This document shows positions 17,166-25,768 of a stretch of DNA of 64,000 nucleotides, in pieces. The notes beneath the pieces are model-generated. The model was not told the DNA's origin and did not search any database. It saw only the letters and a program-made list of their open reading frames with translations. Position numbers and translations under genes: made by a program. The DNA comes from Curtobacterium sp. MCBD17_032 (GTDB lineage: Bacteria; Actinomycetota; Actinomycetes; Actinomycetales; Microbacteriaceae), in assembly GCF_003234855.1 (NCBI RefSeq), contig NZ_QKTO01000002.1, forward strand, positions 62,001 through 126,000. Direction: 5' to 3'. Positions within the stretch are counted from its first letter, which is position 1, and each line of letters begins with the position of its first letter.

Positions 17166-17171
17166 TACGCT
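17166..17171 (+). promoter_or_regulatory. -10 box TACGCT, leaderless start
   Basis: TACGCT ends 8 nt before the GTG at 17180. The operator lies just upstream, overlapping the expected -35 zone, which fits autoregulation. Confidence 0.5.
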
Positions 17172-17179
17172 GGGTGCCC

Positions 17180-17905
17180 GTGACCGAACCGACCGACGCA
17201 GCGCCCGTGTCGCAGACGGCCCAGCTCTACGACAACCTCCGCGCCGCGATCCTGACGCTCGACATCGCGCCGGGGGAGCGGATCTCGGAGCGCGGCCTCG
17301 AAGCGCGCTTCCACGCCTCGCGCACCCCGGTGCGGGCAGCGCTGTCGCGGCTCGAGCGGGAGGGGCTCATCCTGCACGAGGGCCGCTCGTGGACGGTCAC
17401 GCCGATCGACCTCGGCGAGATCGCCTCGCTCGCCGAACTCCGCGGGGTGCTCGAGCCCGCCGCGGCGCGCCTCGCGGTCGCCCGCGCCCAGCCGGACGCC
17501 CTCGACGCCGTCCGCGCACACCTCGACGCCCTCCGCCCGACGCCGGACCAGCAGGCCGGCATCCGGATGGGCTCGACGTTCCACCTCGACCTCGCGGCCC
17601 TCGGCGGCAACCGGTTCATCACGGACGCCGTCGCGGACGCCCTCACCCGGCTCGAACGCACCCGGTGGATCGAGGTCCGGACCCCGGAGGCGCGCGACGC
17701 CGCCTGGCAGGAGCACAGCGACATCCTCGACGCGGTGCAGCGGGGCGACGCCGACCGCGCGGCGGACCTCGTCGCAGCGCACGTGGCCGGCACGAACGAC
17801 CGCCTGCTGGGCTTCATCGCCCAGGAGGGACGACGCCTCCGTGGTGCCGGCATGGCGATCGTCGGCGCGCCGGAGCGGCTCGACGCGGGAGCGGGACGGG
17901 CCTGA
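17180..17905 (+). CDS. GntR-family regulator, FCD (FadR) subgroup
   Basis: This 241-residue transcription factor has an N-terminal winged helix (GERISERGLEARFHASRTPVRAALSRLEREGL, read in two pieces). An all-helical FCD effector domain follows, with metal-ligand-like ELRGVLEPAAARLA and a helix containing STFHLDLAALGGN. It likely binds the operator at 17127-17149 and controls the divergent MFS gene and itself. GTG 17180 fits the TACGCT box; GTG 17174 is an alternative. The stop codon lies in the loop of an 11-bp hairpin. Confidence 0.88.
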   Translation: MTEPTDAAPVSQTAQLYDNLRAAILTLDIAPGERISERGLEARFHASRTPVRAALSRLEREGLILHEGRSWTVTPIDLGEIASLAELRGVLEPAAARLAVARAQPDALDAVRAHLDALRPTPDQQAGIRMGSTFHLDLAALGGNRFITDAVADALTRLERTRWIEVRTPEARDAAWQEHSDILDAVQRGDADRAADLVAAHVAGTNDRLLGFIAQEGRRLRGAGMAIVGAPERLDAGAGRA

Positions 17906-17919
17906 CGCGGCCCGTCCCG
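17892..17919. terminator. Terminator hairpin overlapping the GntR stop
   Basis: CGGGACGGGCC (17892-17902) pairs with GGCCCGTCCCG (17909-17919); the six-base loop contains the TGA. It would also serve the convergent small gene at 17930. Confidence 0.7.
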
Positions 17920-17929
17920 ACGGCAGCCG

Positions 17930-18088
17930 TCACTCGACGAGCGGGCGCTCCTCCGTCCCGTCGAGCTGCGCGGTCACCCACGACAGGTGCGGGTCGGCGT
18001 CGTGCTCGAGGAGGGCTTCCCGCACCTCGGCCTCGTCGCTGGAGAGCCGGTGCGCGTCCCTGCGCCCGGACGGTGTCGACTGTGACAT
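17930..18088 (-). CDS. Small hypothetical protein, 52 aa
   Basis: This short charged protein (MSQSTPSGRRDAHRLSSDEA at its start) has no membrane segment and no recognised family. It is accepted as a gene because the ATG has a GGAGAAGGG Shine-Dalgarno at suitable spacing, it fills an otherwise empty stretch on the opposite strand to its neighbours, and a hairpin follows its stop. The divergent LacI gene could share its promoter region. Confidence 0.5.
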   Translation of the reverse strand: MSQSTPSGRRDAHRLSSDEAEVREALLEHDADPHLSWVTAQLDGTEERPLVE

Positions 18089-18243
18089 CTGCTCGTCCCT
18101 TCTCCGGATGGTCGGGCCAGTGTCGTCCTGCCCGCCTCCGTCCGCAAGACCCTTCCGGCACGTCCGGAGGAAGCCGGGCTGCCTAGGATGGTCGGCGTCG
18201 TCGGGCGGCTCGCCCACGGCTCCGATCGCGAGGGAGGACCGGC

Positions 18244-19344
18244 GTGGGCCCGCAGCGCACCGCACCTCCCACGGTCTACGACGTCGCCTCCGCGGCCGGT
18301 GTCTCGATCGCGACCGTCTCCCGGGTCCTCCGCACCCCGGACGCCGTCCGCGAGGGCACGCGCGACCGGGTGCAGGCGGCGATCCGGTCGCTCGGGTACG
18401 TGCCGTCGGGGAACGCCCGCGCGCTGGCCGGTCGCCGGACCGGGGTGGTGGGCCTGCTGTTGCCCGGCTTCGACGTCGTCCCCGACGAGCGGCCGGACGT
18501 CGTCACCGACGGTGGCGTGCGGGTGGTCGACGACCGGCGGCACGTGACCCAGCCGACGTCCTCGAACCTGTACTTCGACGAGGTGCTCCGCGGTGCCGAG
18601 ACCGAGGCGTGGCAGCGTGGTCTGGCGCTCATGGTCGCGGCCGGTCGTGGGCCGTCCCGGGACGTCATCGTCAACGACGTCGCCGGGCGTGTGGACGGCC
18701 TGGCGGTCCTCGCGCAGACGGTGCCCGACGAACTGCTCGAGCACGTCGCCCGCCGCATCCCCGTCGTGGTGCTGGCGGACGACCGGCGTTCACGGGGGTT
18801 CGACTCGATCAGCGTCGACAACGCCGCCGGCATGCGGACCCTCGGCGCCCACGTGATCGGGCGCCTCGGCATCCGGTCGATCGCCTACGTGGCCGGGCCG
18901 GTCGACTCCCCGGACGACCAGGAGCGGACGGCCGGGTTCCGCCGCGCGCTCGAGGACCACGGACTCGACCCGACCGCGGTCCGCACCGTGCACGGGGACT
19001 TCGGACGGGTCCGGGCCCGCGAACTCGCCCGGACCCTGCTCGACGAGCGGGTGCCGCGGGCGATCGTGTGCTCGAACGACCAGTCGGCGCTCGGCGTGCT
19101 CGACGCCGTGCTCGCGCGTGGGCTGCGGGTGCCGGACGACGTGGTCGTGACCGGGTTCGACGGGATCGACGCCGGTCGGTTCTCCTCACCGCGCCTGACG
19201 ACGGTGCACCAGCCGATGGGCGACCTCGGGCGGGCCGCCGTCCGGGCGATCGTCGACCGGTTGGACTCGCGTGAGGGGCCGCCGCGGGCCGTCCGGCTGC
19301 CGGTCGAGGTGCTCCTCCGTGAGAGCTGCCCGCCGTCGCTCTGA
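18244..19344 (+). CDS. LacI-family transcriptional regulator
   Basis: This 366-residue repressor has an N-terminal helix-turn-helix (TVYDVASAAGVSIATVSRVL, residues about 10-30), the hinge LGYVPSGNARALAGRRT and a periplasmic-binding-like sugar domain ending in TTVHQPMGDLGRAAVRAI. An extra stretch of about 35 residues (PDERPDVVTDGGVRVVDDRR) between the first strand and FDEVLRGAE makes it longer than most LacI proteins; it may alter the effector pocket. GTG 18244 has a GGAGGA six bases before it. It probably senses a glycoside and represses the operon that follows, through the operator over that operon's -10 box. Confidence 0.9.
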   Translation: MGPQRTAPPTVYDVASAAGVSIATVSRVLRTPDAVREGTRDRVQAAIRSLGYVPSGNARALAGRRTGVVGLLLPGFDVVPDERPDVVTDGGVRVVDDRRHVTQPTSSNLYFDEVLRGAETEAWQRGLALMVAAGRGPSRDVIVNDVAGRVDGLAVLAQTVPDELLEHVARRIPVVVLADDRRSRGFDSISVDNAAGMRTLGAHVIGRLGIRSIAYVAGPVDSPDDQERTAGFRRALEDHGLDPTAVRTVHGDFGRVRARELARTLLDERVPRAIVCSNDQSALGVLDAVLARGLRVPDDVVVTGFDGIDAGRFSSPRLTTVHQPMGDLGRAAVRAIVDRLDSREGPPRAVRLPVEVLLRESCPPSL

Positions 19345-19391
19345 CCGGCCAGATCGGTGTGGATGTGGCACCCCGAGTGGGAACGGCGTAC

Positions 19392-19420
19392 TTGCGCGGC
19401 GTGATGTAAGCGCATACATT
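19392..19420 (+). promoter_or_regulatory. Glycoside operon promoter with LacI-type operator
   Basis: TTGCGC (19392-19397), a 17-base spacer and TACATT (19415-19420) form a good sigma-70-type promoter. A 16-base near-palindrome ATGTAAGCGCATACAT (19404-19419, one mismatched pair, central GCGC) covers the spacer and -10 box, the shape and site expected for a LacI-family operator. Confidence 0.78.
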
Positions 19421-19458
19421 GAGCGCAGCACACACTCGACACGGAGGTCGACCGAGCA

Positions 19459-21210
19459 ATGACGCTTCCCCCACAGCGCACGCGCGGGCCCCGCGACCCG
19501 CGCCCGGACGGACCGCGCAGCCAGCGCACACCGACCCGCCGCCGCGGCCGCATCGCCGCCGCCATCGCCGGCCTCGCCGTCGTGGCCCTCGTGGCCACCG
19601 GCTGCAGCATCCAGGTCCGCTCCCAGCCGGATCCGAGCATCGGCAAGGACACGATGCTCATCAACGCGGACCGCGGCAACCCGCTGTTCGACCGCAACTT
19701 CAACCCGTACATCCCGAACGCCCGCACCGCGAGCAAGTGGATGTACGAGCCGCTCATCGAGATCAACCCCCTCGACGGCACGGGCACCCCGTGGCTCGCG
19801 AGCTCGTGGGAGCTGCCGGACGCGCGGACGATCGACATGACGATCCGTAAGGGCGTCGAGTGGTCCGACGGAACGCCCTTCACCCCCGAGGACGTCGTCT
19901 TCACGTTCGACCTGCTCAAGAAGTTCCCCGCGATGGACGTCAAGGGTGCCTGGCAGCACATCGACCGCATCGAGCGGGACGGCGACCATCTCGTCTTCCA
20001 CCTCAAGGGCGAGGACGTGCCGAGCCTCAACATCATCGGCGCGACCTACATCCTCCCCGAGCACCACTACGGCGGGGTGAAGGACCCGGTCACGTGGCGC
20101 GACCCGAACCCGGTCGGCACCGGCCCGTTCGTGCTCGGCAACTACTCCGACCAGCAGTACTCGATGGACAAGAACCCCACGTACTGGCAGGCCGACGAGA
20201 TCGCGATCAAGCACCTCGTGCTCCCCGCGACGAACACGCAGCTCGACACCGTCACGCGCGGCTACGACTGGGCGTACTCGTTCATCTCGGACGTCAAGGG
20301 CACCTGGGGTGCCGCGTCGCCCGACAACACGTGGTGGTTCCCGGCCGGTGGCGTGATCGGGCTCATCCCCAACCTGACGAAGGCGCCGTACGACGACGTC
20401 AACGTGCGCAAGGGCATCTCGTACGCGCTCGACCGGGACGGCATCGCCGAGACCGCCTCCGAGGGCAACCTCAGCGCCGCCGGCCAGACCGGCCTGATCC
20501 TGCCGAACCAGGAGCGGTACCTCGACCCGTCAATCCCGGACAAGGGCATGATCACGCAGGACGCCGATCGCGCCCTCGCCGAGTTCGCGAAGTCCGGGTA
20601 CGAGCAGCAGGGCGGCAAGCTCGTCAAGGACGGCAAGCAGCTCGAGATCAACCTGATGACCGCGAACGGGTACTCGGACTGGCTCCGCGCCGCGCAGCAG
20701 GTGCAGCGCGACCTCGGGAAGATCGGCGTGAAGGTGCAGATCCAAGCGCCGCAGCCCGCCGGGTACCAGCAGAACATCAACAACGGCACGTTCGACATGG
20801 CGATGGGCGGCATGGGGAACGGCGACGTCTTCCAGGCCTACAACTCGCTGCTGTCGAGCGACTTCTACCAGCCGGTCGGCAAGTCGACGGTGAACAACTT
20901 CGAGCGGTACAAGAACGCGGACACCCAGAAGCTGCTCGACGAGTACCGCGGCACGACCGACCGCGCCGAGCAGCAGCAGATCCTGAACCAGCTGCAGGCG
21001 ATCGTGTACGACGACCTGCCCGTGATCGGCATGTACCACGGCGGGCTCTGGGGCCTGTTCAACACCGGCAAGTTCGTCGGCTGGCCGAGCGCGGAGGACC
21101 CGTACATGGCACCACAGAACTACGACTCCGCACCGCTGCTCATCTTCACGAAGCTCCGGCTCCGTGACAGTGCAGCAGGCAAGGCGATCCTGGAGGAGCA
21201 GGCCAAGTGA
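19459..21210 (+). CDS. ABC transporter substrate-binding lipoprotein, family 5
   Basis: This 583-residue extracytoplasmic binding protein has a basic N-terminus, a membrane helix and lipobox LVATGC (Cys49), so it is tethered outside the membrane as a lipoprotein. The body is of the peptide/nickel/glycoside (SBP_bac_5) type, seen in RKGVEWSDGTPFTPEDVVFTFDLL in pieces, PVGTGPFVLGNY and YDDVNVRKGISYALDRDGI. Context (LacI, GH1) suggests a beta-glucoside or oligosaccharide ligand rather than a peptide. It heads a tightly coupled operon: its TGA overlaps the next ATG. Confidence 0.9.
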   Translation: MTLPPQRTRGPRDPRPDGPRSQRTPTRRRGRIAAAIAGLAVVALVATGCSIQVRSQPDPSIGKDTMLINADRGNPLFDRNFNPYIPNARTASKWMYEPLIEINPLDGTGTPWLASSWELPDARTIDMTIRKGVEWSDGTPFTPEDVVFTFDLLKKFPAMDVKGAWQHIDRIERDGDHLVFHLKGEDVPSLNIIGATYILPEHHYGGVKDPVTWRDPNPVGTGPFVLGNYSDQQYSMDKNPTYWQADEIAIKHLVLPATNTQLDTVTRGYDWAYSFISDVKGTWGAASPDNTWWFPAGGVIGLIPNLTKAPYDDVNVRKGISYALDRDGIAETASEGNLSAAGQTGLILPNQERYLDPSIPDKGMITQDADRALAEFAKSGYEQQGGKLVKDGKQLEINLMTANGYSDWLRAAQQVQRDLGKIGVKVQIQAPQPAGYQQNINNGTFDMAMGGMGNGDVFQAYNSLLSSDFYQPVGKSTVNNFERYKNADTQKLLDEYRGTTDRAEQQQILNQLQAIVYDDLPVIGMYHGGLWGLFNTGKFVGWPSAEDPYMAPQNYDSAPLLIFTKLRLRDSAAGKAILEEQAK

Positions 21211-22187
21211 AGTACGTCCTCCAGAAACTCGTCCTCTTCGTCCTGACCCTCTGGGCCGCGGTCACGCTGAACTTCCTGCTCCCGCGTCTCATGCCGGGCA
21301 GCCCGTCCGACGCGGCGCTCGCCAAGCTCAGCCAGAACGGCCCGGTCACCGACGCCACGAAGAAGGCCATCGAGGCCCAGCTCGGCGTCCCCAGCGGCAA
21401 CCTCTGGGACCAGTACGTCAGTTACCTGCACCAGGTCGTCACCCTCGACTTCGGGACGAGCTACACGTTCTACCCGCAGCCCGTCGGCGAGCTGGTCGGC
21501 CGCGCCCTGCCCTACACGCTCGTGCTCGTCGGCACCGTCACGATCCTGGCGTTCGTGATCGGCACGCTGATCGGCGTCGCCGCGGCCTGGAAGCGCGGCA
21601 CCTGGCTCGACTCGCTCCCGACCCTGTCCGGCTCCTTCATGTCGACGTTCCCGTACTTCTGGACGGCGCTCCTGCTGCTGTTCTTCCTCGGCTACGTGCT
21701 GCACTGGTTCCCGACCACCGGGGCCTCGTCCGCGACGAGCGTCCCGGGCTGGAACGGCGAGTACATCGGCGACGTCCTGCGGCACGCGGTCCTGCCGGCG
21801 GTGACGATCCTCGTGACGAGCCTGGGCGGCTGGATCATCGGCATGCGCAACGCGATGATCAACACCCTCGGCGACGACTACGTCACCTTCGCCGAGGCGA
21901 ACGGCCTCCGTGGTCGCACGGTCGCCGTCCGGTATGCCGCACGCAACGCGATCCTGCCGAACCTGACCGGCTTCGGCCTGGCGCTCGGTGGCGTGGTCGG
22001 CGGCTCGGTGCTGGTCGAGCAGGTGTTCGGCTACCCGGGCATCGGCTACCTGCTGTTCAACGCCGTGATCGGGCAGGACTACCCGCTCATGCAGGCCCTC
22101 TTCCTGATGATCACCGTGTCGGTGCTCATCGCCAACTTCATCGTGGACGTCCTGTACGGCGTCCTGGACCCGAGGACGCGCCGATGA
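21207..22187 (+). CDS. ABC permease, DppB type
   Basis: This 326-residue inner-membrane permease has six helices. The N-terminal KYVLQKLVLFVLTLWAAVTLNF and the large first extracytoplasmic loop are typical of the DppB/OppB group. The EAA-like coupling loop near the C-terminus reads FAEANGLRGRTVAVRYAARN. It pairs with the next permease to form the channel. ATGA overlaps at both ends show translational coupling in a fixed ratio with its partners. Confidence 0.9.
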   Translation: MKYVLQKLVLFVLTLWAAVTLNFLLPRLMPGSPSDAALAKLSQNGPVTDATKKAIEAQLGVPSGNLWDQYVSYLHQVVTLDFGTSYTFYPQPVGELVGRALPYTLVLVGTVTILAFVIGTLIGVAAAWKRGTWLDSLPTLSGSFMSTFPYFWTALLLLFFLGYVLHWFPTTGASSATSVPGWNGEYIGDVLRHAVLPAVTILVTSLGGWIIGMRNAMINTLGDDYVTFAEANGLRGRTVAVRYAARNAILPNLTGFGLALGGVVGGSVLVEQVFGYPGIGYLLFNAVIGQDYPLMQALFLMITVSVLIANFIVDVLYGVLDPRTRR

Positions 22188-23113
22188 CCACTGTCGCAGT
22201 TCGAACACGAGAAGCATCCACGGCACCGTCCAAGTGGCGCGCCGCCGCCCGCCAGTTCGGCGTCGTCTGGAGCAACACCAAGGCCCGCATCGGCCTGTGC
22301 ATCCTCGGCTTCTTCGTCCTCGTGGCGATCGCCGCCCCGCTCCTCGCCCCGTACGGCGCGAGCCAGAACGGCTTCGAGCGCAACGCCGACGCCACGTGGG
22401 CGCACTGGATGGGCACCACCGCCGCCGGCGAGGACGTCCTCTCCCAGCTCATCTACGGCGCCCGGGTCTCCGTGCTCGTCGGCGCGGTCGCGGGCTTCCT
22501 GTCCACGCTCGTCGCCGTCGCGATCGGCCTGAGCTGGGGCTACATCCGCGGCTGGGTCGCCGAGGTCATCGGGTTCATCGTGAACCTCTTCCTCGTCATC
22601 CCCGGCCTGCCGCTCATGATCGTCATCGCGGCGTACCTGCAGAACGGCGGCATCGCGGTGATCATCGCCGTGATCGTCGTCACCGGCTGGGCGTGGGGCG
22701 CCCGCGTCCTGCGCAGTCAGACGCAGTCCCTGCGGAGCCGCGACTTCGTCACCGCCGCGCAGTTCTCCGGCGACGGTGCGACGCGCATCGTCTTCCGCGA
22801 GATCCTGCCGAACATGACGAGCTTGATCGTCGGCAGCTTCTTCGGTGCCGCGACGAGCGCGATCCTCGCCGAGGCCGGGCTCGAGTTCCTCGGACTCGGG
22901 GACTCGTCGATCGTCAGCTGGGGCACGATCCTCTACTGGGCGCAGAACTCGAACGCGCTCCTGACGGGCCAGTGGATCCTGCTGTTCGCCCCGGGTCTCT
23001 GCATCGCCCTCCTGGCGATGAGCCTCACCCTCATCAACTTCGGCGTCGACGCCGTGTCCAACCCGCGGCTGCGCGAGGGCGCGCGCCGCAAGCGCAAGGA
23101 GGTCACCGCATGA
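22184..23113 (+). CDS. ABC permease, DppC type
   Basis: This 309-residue permease, the DppC/OppC partner, has a short cytoplasmic N-tail, a first helix (LCILGFFVLVAIAAPLLAPYG), the domain start MGTTAAGEDVLSQLIYGARVS and the coupling loop QFSGDGATRIVFREILPN. It forms the translocation pore with the DppB-type subunit. ATG overlaps the preceding stop, and its TGA overlaps the ATG of the double ATPase gene. Confidence 0.9.
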   Translation: MTTVAVRTREASTAPSKWRAAARQFGVVWSNTKARIGLCILGFFVLVAIAAPLLAPYGASQNGFERNADATWAHWMGTTAAGEDVLSQLIYGARVSVLVGAVAGFLSTLVAVAIGLSWGYIRGWVAEVIGFIVNLFLVIPGLPLMIVIAAYLQNGGIAVIIAVIVVTGWAWGARVLRSQTQSLRSRDFVTAAQFSGDGATRIVFREILPNMTSLIVGSFFGAATSAILAEAGLEFLGLGDSSIVSWGTILYWAQNSNALLTGQWILLFAPGLCIALLAMSLTLINFGVDAVSNPRLREGARRKRKEVTA

Positions 23114-24873
23114 GCGGCGCAACCACCGACGGACTGGAGGCGCGGGGCGGCGCCGCCACGCGCCTCCCGTCCGACACCACCCAGCAGGACGTCCTGCTCG
23201 ACGTCCGCGACCTGTCCGTCGTCTACGAGTCGGCCGGCCAGACGGCCGTCCAGGCCGTCGACCACGTCTCCTTCTCGCTGCGCAAGGGCGAGTTCGTGGG
23301 TCTGGTCGGCGAGTCCGGATCCGGCAAGTCGACGCTCGGCTACGCGCTCACCCGGCTGCAGAAGCCGCCGGCGCGCACCAACGGGGGCAGCATCGTCTTC
23401 GGTGGAGCGGACATCCGCGACCTCGACGACGAAGCACTCCGCCAGCAGCGCCAGGGCGGCTTCGCGATGGTGCTGCAGTCCGGGATGAACGCGCTCAACC
23501 CGGTGCGCACCATCCGCAACCACTTCATCGACGTCTTCAAAGCGCACGGGCACGTGCCGCGCGAGCGGTGGGACGGCCGGATGCGCGAGCTGATCGGCAA
23601 GGTGAAGCTGCCCGAGACGATGCTCGCGCGCTACCCGGGGGAGCTCTCCGGCGGCATGCGGCAGCGCGTGTCGATCGCGCTGGCGCTGTCGCTCGAACCG
23701 CAGCTCATGGTCTTCGACGAGCCGACGACGGCCCTCGACGTGCTCGTGCAGCACGCCGTGATGGACACGATCATCGCGCTGCAGCGCTCTGAGGGCTTCA
23801 CGGCGATCCTCATCAGCCACGACCTCGGCATCGTGCTCGAGGCGACCGAGCGCGTCCTCGTCATGCACGAGGGGCGGATCGTCGAGGACGGCCGGTCGCT
23901 CGAGGTCCTCCGCGACCCCCAGGACGACTACACGAAGATGCTGCTGTCGCACTACGCTGACCCGCGCGCGGAGGTCGTCTCGCTGCCGGGGTTCCCGGAC
24001 CGCTCGCAGCGCTCGGTCTCCCGTCAGGAGACGACGTCGTCGTTCGCCACCGTCGGCTCCCGCGAGCGCTCCGCCGCGAAGAACCCGATCGTCGTCGACC
24101 ACCTCGTCAAGACCTATCCCGCACCCCGCCGCGGCGAGCAGCCCGTGCAGGCCGTCCGCGACGTCTCGTTCACCCTCGAGCCCGGACAGTCGCTCGCCCT
24201 CGTCGGGCAGTCCGGCTCGGGCAAGTCGACCATCGCGAAGATGCTGACCGGCGTCGAGCCGCCGACGAGCGGCACGGTGTGCTTCGGCGACACCGACGTG
24301 GCGAAGCTCGGGCGACGGGGCCTGAAGGACCTGCGCTCCGAGGTGCAGATGGTGTTCCAGGACCCGTACGCGGCGCTCAACCCGCTGCACACCGTCGAGT
24401 ACATCCTGTCCCGGCCGATCGCGAACTACACCGGACTCCGCGGGCGTGATGCTCGTCGCCGGATGCTCGAGATCCTCGAGACCGTTGGTCTGACGCCGGT
24501 CGAGCAGTTCGCGCAGAAGCTCCCGCACCAGCTCTCCGGCGGGCAGCGGCAGCGCGTGGTCATCGCCCGGGCGCTCGCGAGCGACCCGCAGGTGATCATC
24601 GCCGACGAGCCCGTCTCGATGCTCGACGTGACGCTGCGTGCCGGCGTGCTCGCGCTGCTCGAGGACCTGCGCGAGCAGTGGGGCGTCTCGCTCCTCTACA
24701 TCACGCACGACCTGCTGAGCGCGCGGCTCATCACCGACGACATCATGGTGCTGCACGACGGCGCTGTGGTCGAGCGGGGCCGGACGGCCGAGGTGCTGCA
24801 GCACCCGCAGGACGACTACACCGTGGCGCTGCTGGACGCGGTGCCGAACCCGCGGCGGACACTGCTCGCATGA
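23110..24873 (+). CDS. Fused double ABC ATPase (DppD-DppF type)
   Basis: This 587-residue protein joins the two ATPases that are usually separate in peptide-type importers. Domain 1: GESGSGKST, LSGGMRQRVSIALAL, VFDEPTTALDVL. Domain 2: GQSGSGKST, LSGGQRQRVVIARAL, IADEPVSMLDV. Each domain ends with the family C-terminal region (HPQDDYTVALLDAVP). It drives the two permeases. Odd: residues 7-22 (LEARGGAATRLP core) are encoded by a 44-bp palindromic repeat at 23130-23173 that elsewhere in this window is an intergenic terminator. The real ABC fold begins near residue 28 (VLLDVRDLSVVYES), so the repeat extends a tolerant tail. Confidence 0.92.
   Translation: MSGATTDGLEARGGAATRLPSDTTQQDVLLDVRDLSVVYESAGQTAVQAVDHVSFSLRKGEFVGLVGESGSGKSTLGYALTRLQKPPARTNGGSIVFGGADIRDLDDEALRQQRQGGFAMVLQSGMNALNPVRTIRNHFIDVFKAHGHVPRERWDGRMRELIGKVKLPETMLARYPGELSGGMRQRVSIALALSLEPQLMVFDEPTTALDVLVQHAVMDTIIALQRSEGFTAILISHDLGIVLEATERVLVMHEGRIVEDGRSLEVLRDPQDDYTKMLLSHYADPRAEVVSLPGFPDRSQRSVSRQETTSSFATVGSRERSAAKNPIVVDHLVKTYPAPRRGEQPVQAVRDVSFTLEPGQSLALVGQSGSGKSTIAKMLTGVEPPTSGTVCFGDTDVAKLGRRGLKDLRSEVQMVFQDPYAALNPLHTVEYILSRPIANYTGLRGRDARRRMLEILETVGLTPVEQFAQKLPHQLSGGQRQRVVIARALASDPQVIIADEPVSMLDVTLRAGVLALLEDLREQWGVSLLYITHDLLSARLITDDIMVLHDGAVVERGRTAEVLQHPQDDYTVALLDAVPNPRRTLLA
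23130..23173. repeat. Palindromic repeat inserted in frame in the ATPase gene
   Basis: A loopless inverted repeat of 22-base arms with two mismatched pairs, centred at 23151/23152. The right arm GCCGCCACGCGCCTCCCG differs in one base from the terminator palindrome at 15882-15899. It codes for residues 7-22 of the ATPase. Confidence 0.75.
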
Positions 24874-25757
24874 CCACGTTGCTCGACTTCCCGTCCGTCC
24901 CGCCGTTCGGCCACCTGCCCACGCCCGAGGGCGTCGACGTCGTCGGCATCGACCTGCCCGTCGGCCGGCTGACCGCCTACCGCGTCGTCCCCTCCGGGCC
25001 GTCGAAGGGCGTCGTGCTCGTCGTCCCCGGGTACACCGGCTCGAAGGAGGACTGGCGCACCTTCATGCCGCTCCTGCGTGACGCCGGCTGGACCGCTGTC
25101 GCGATCAGCCGCCGCGGCCAGGCGGACTCGGTGGCACCGACCGCACCGTCCGACTACTCGTTGGACGAGGAAGCGGCCGACGTCGTCCGGGTCGCGGCAC
25201 TGCTCGACGACGGCGCACCCGTCCACCTGATCGGACACTCGCTCGGTGGGGTGATCGCCCGCGAGGCCGCGATCGCGTCGCCGCAGTCGTTCCGGTCGGT
25301 GGTGCAGTTCTGCTCCGGTCCGTACGGCTGGCCGTACCGGAAGGTCACCGAGCTGACGATCCTGCACGACACCGGCGGCAACCTCCGCACGCTGTTCGAC
25401 GCGACGAACCCGCTCTGGGCGTACCGCCCCGACGAGGAGCTGCCCGACGACGTCCGCATGGTCCGCGACCGCTTCGACGCGACGAGCCCGCTGAGCGTCG
25501 TCGCCGGCGGGCACGTCCTCGAGGACCACACCGACTCGTCCGGCGAGCTCCGCGCCACGGGGCTCCCGGTCCTCGTGGCGCACGGCGAGTGGGACGGCGC
25601 ATGGCCGATCCCGTGGCAGCGGCAGATGGCGGAGGACACCGGCGCCTCCTACGAGGTCATCCCGACCAGCTACCACGGCCCCCACGTCGAGAACCCCGCC
25701 GCGACCATCGCCGCCTTCGACGACTTCCTCGGCCGGCACGCGCCGGCTCGCACCTGA
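24870..25757 (+). CDS. Alpha/beta hydrolase
   Basis: This 295-residue soluble hydrolase of the alpha/beta fold has an oxyanion region in VVPGYTGSKEDW, nucleophile elbow GHSLGG (Ser near residue 123) and a late histidine in SYHGPHVENP. It has no signal peptide, so it acts in the cytoplasm, perhaps as an esterase removing acyl groups from imported glycosides; the substrate is inferred from position between importer and beta-glucosidase. ATG overlaps the ATPase stop. Its end carries the AAAGGA Shine-Dalgarno used by the GH1 gene. Confidence 0.82.
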   Translation: MTTLLDFPSVPPFGHLPTPEGVDVVGIDLPVGRLTAYRVVPSGPSKGVVLVVPGYTGSKEDWRTFMPLLRDAGWTAVAISRRGQADSVAPTAPSDYSLDEEAADVVRVAALLDDGAPVHLIGHSLGGVIAREAAIASPQSFRSVVQFCSGPYGWPYRKVTELTILHDTGGNLRTLFDATNPLWAYRPDEELPDDVRMVRDRFDATSPLSVVAGGHVLEDHTDSSGELRATGLPVLVAHGEWDGAWPIPWQRQMAEDTGASYEVIPTSYHGPHVENPAATIAAFDDFLGRHAPART

Positions 25758-25762
25758 AAGGA
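25757..25762 (+). promoter_or_regulatory. Shine-Dalgarno AAAGGA that fixes an ATC start
   Basis: AAAGGA lies six bases before ATC at 25769. No ATG, GTG or TTG occurs at a workable distance; an in-frame CTG at 25754 lies upstream of this Shine-Dalgarno and so cannot use it. Confidence 0.55.
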
Positions 25763-25768
25763 CCCATC

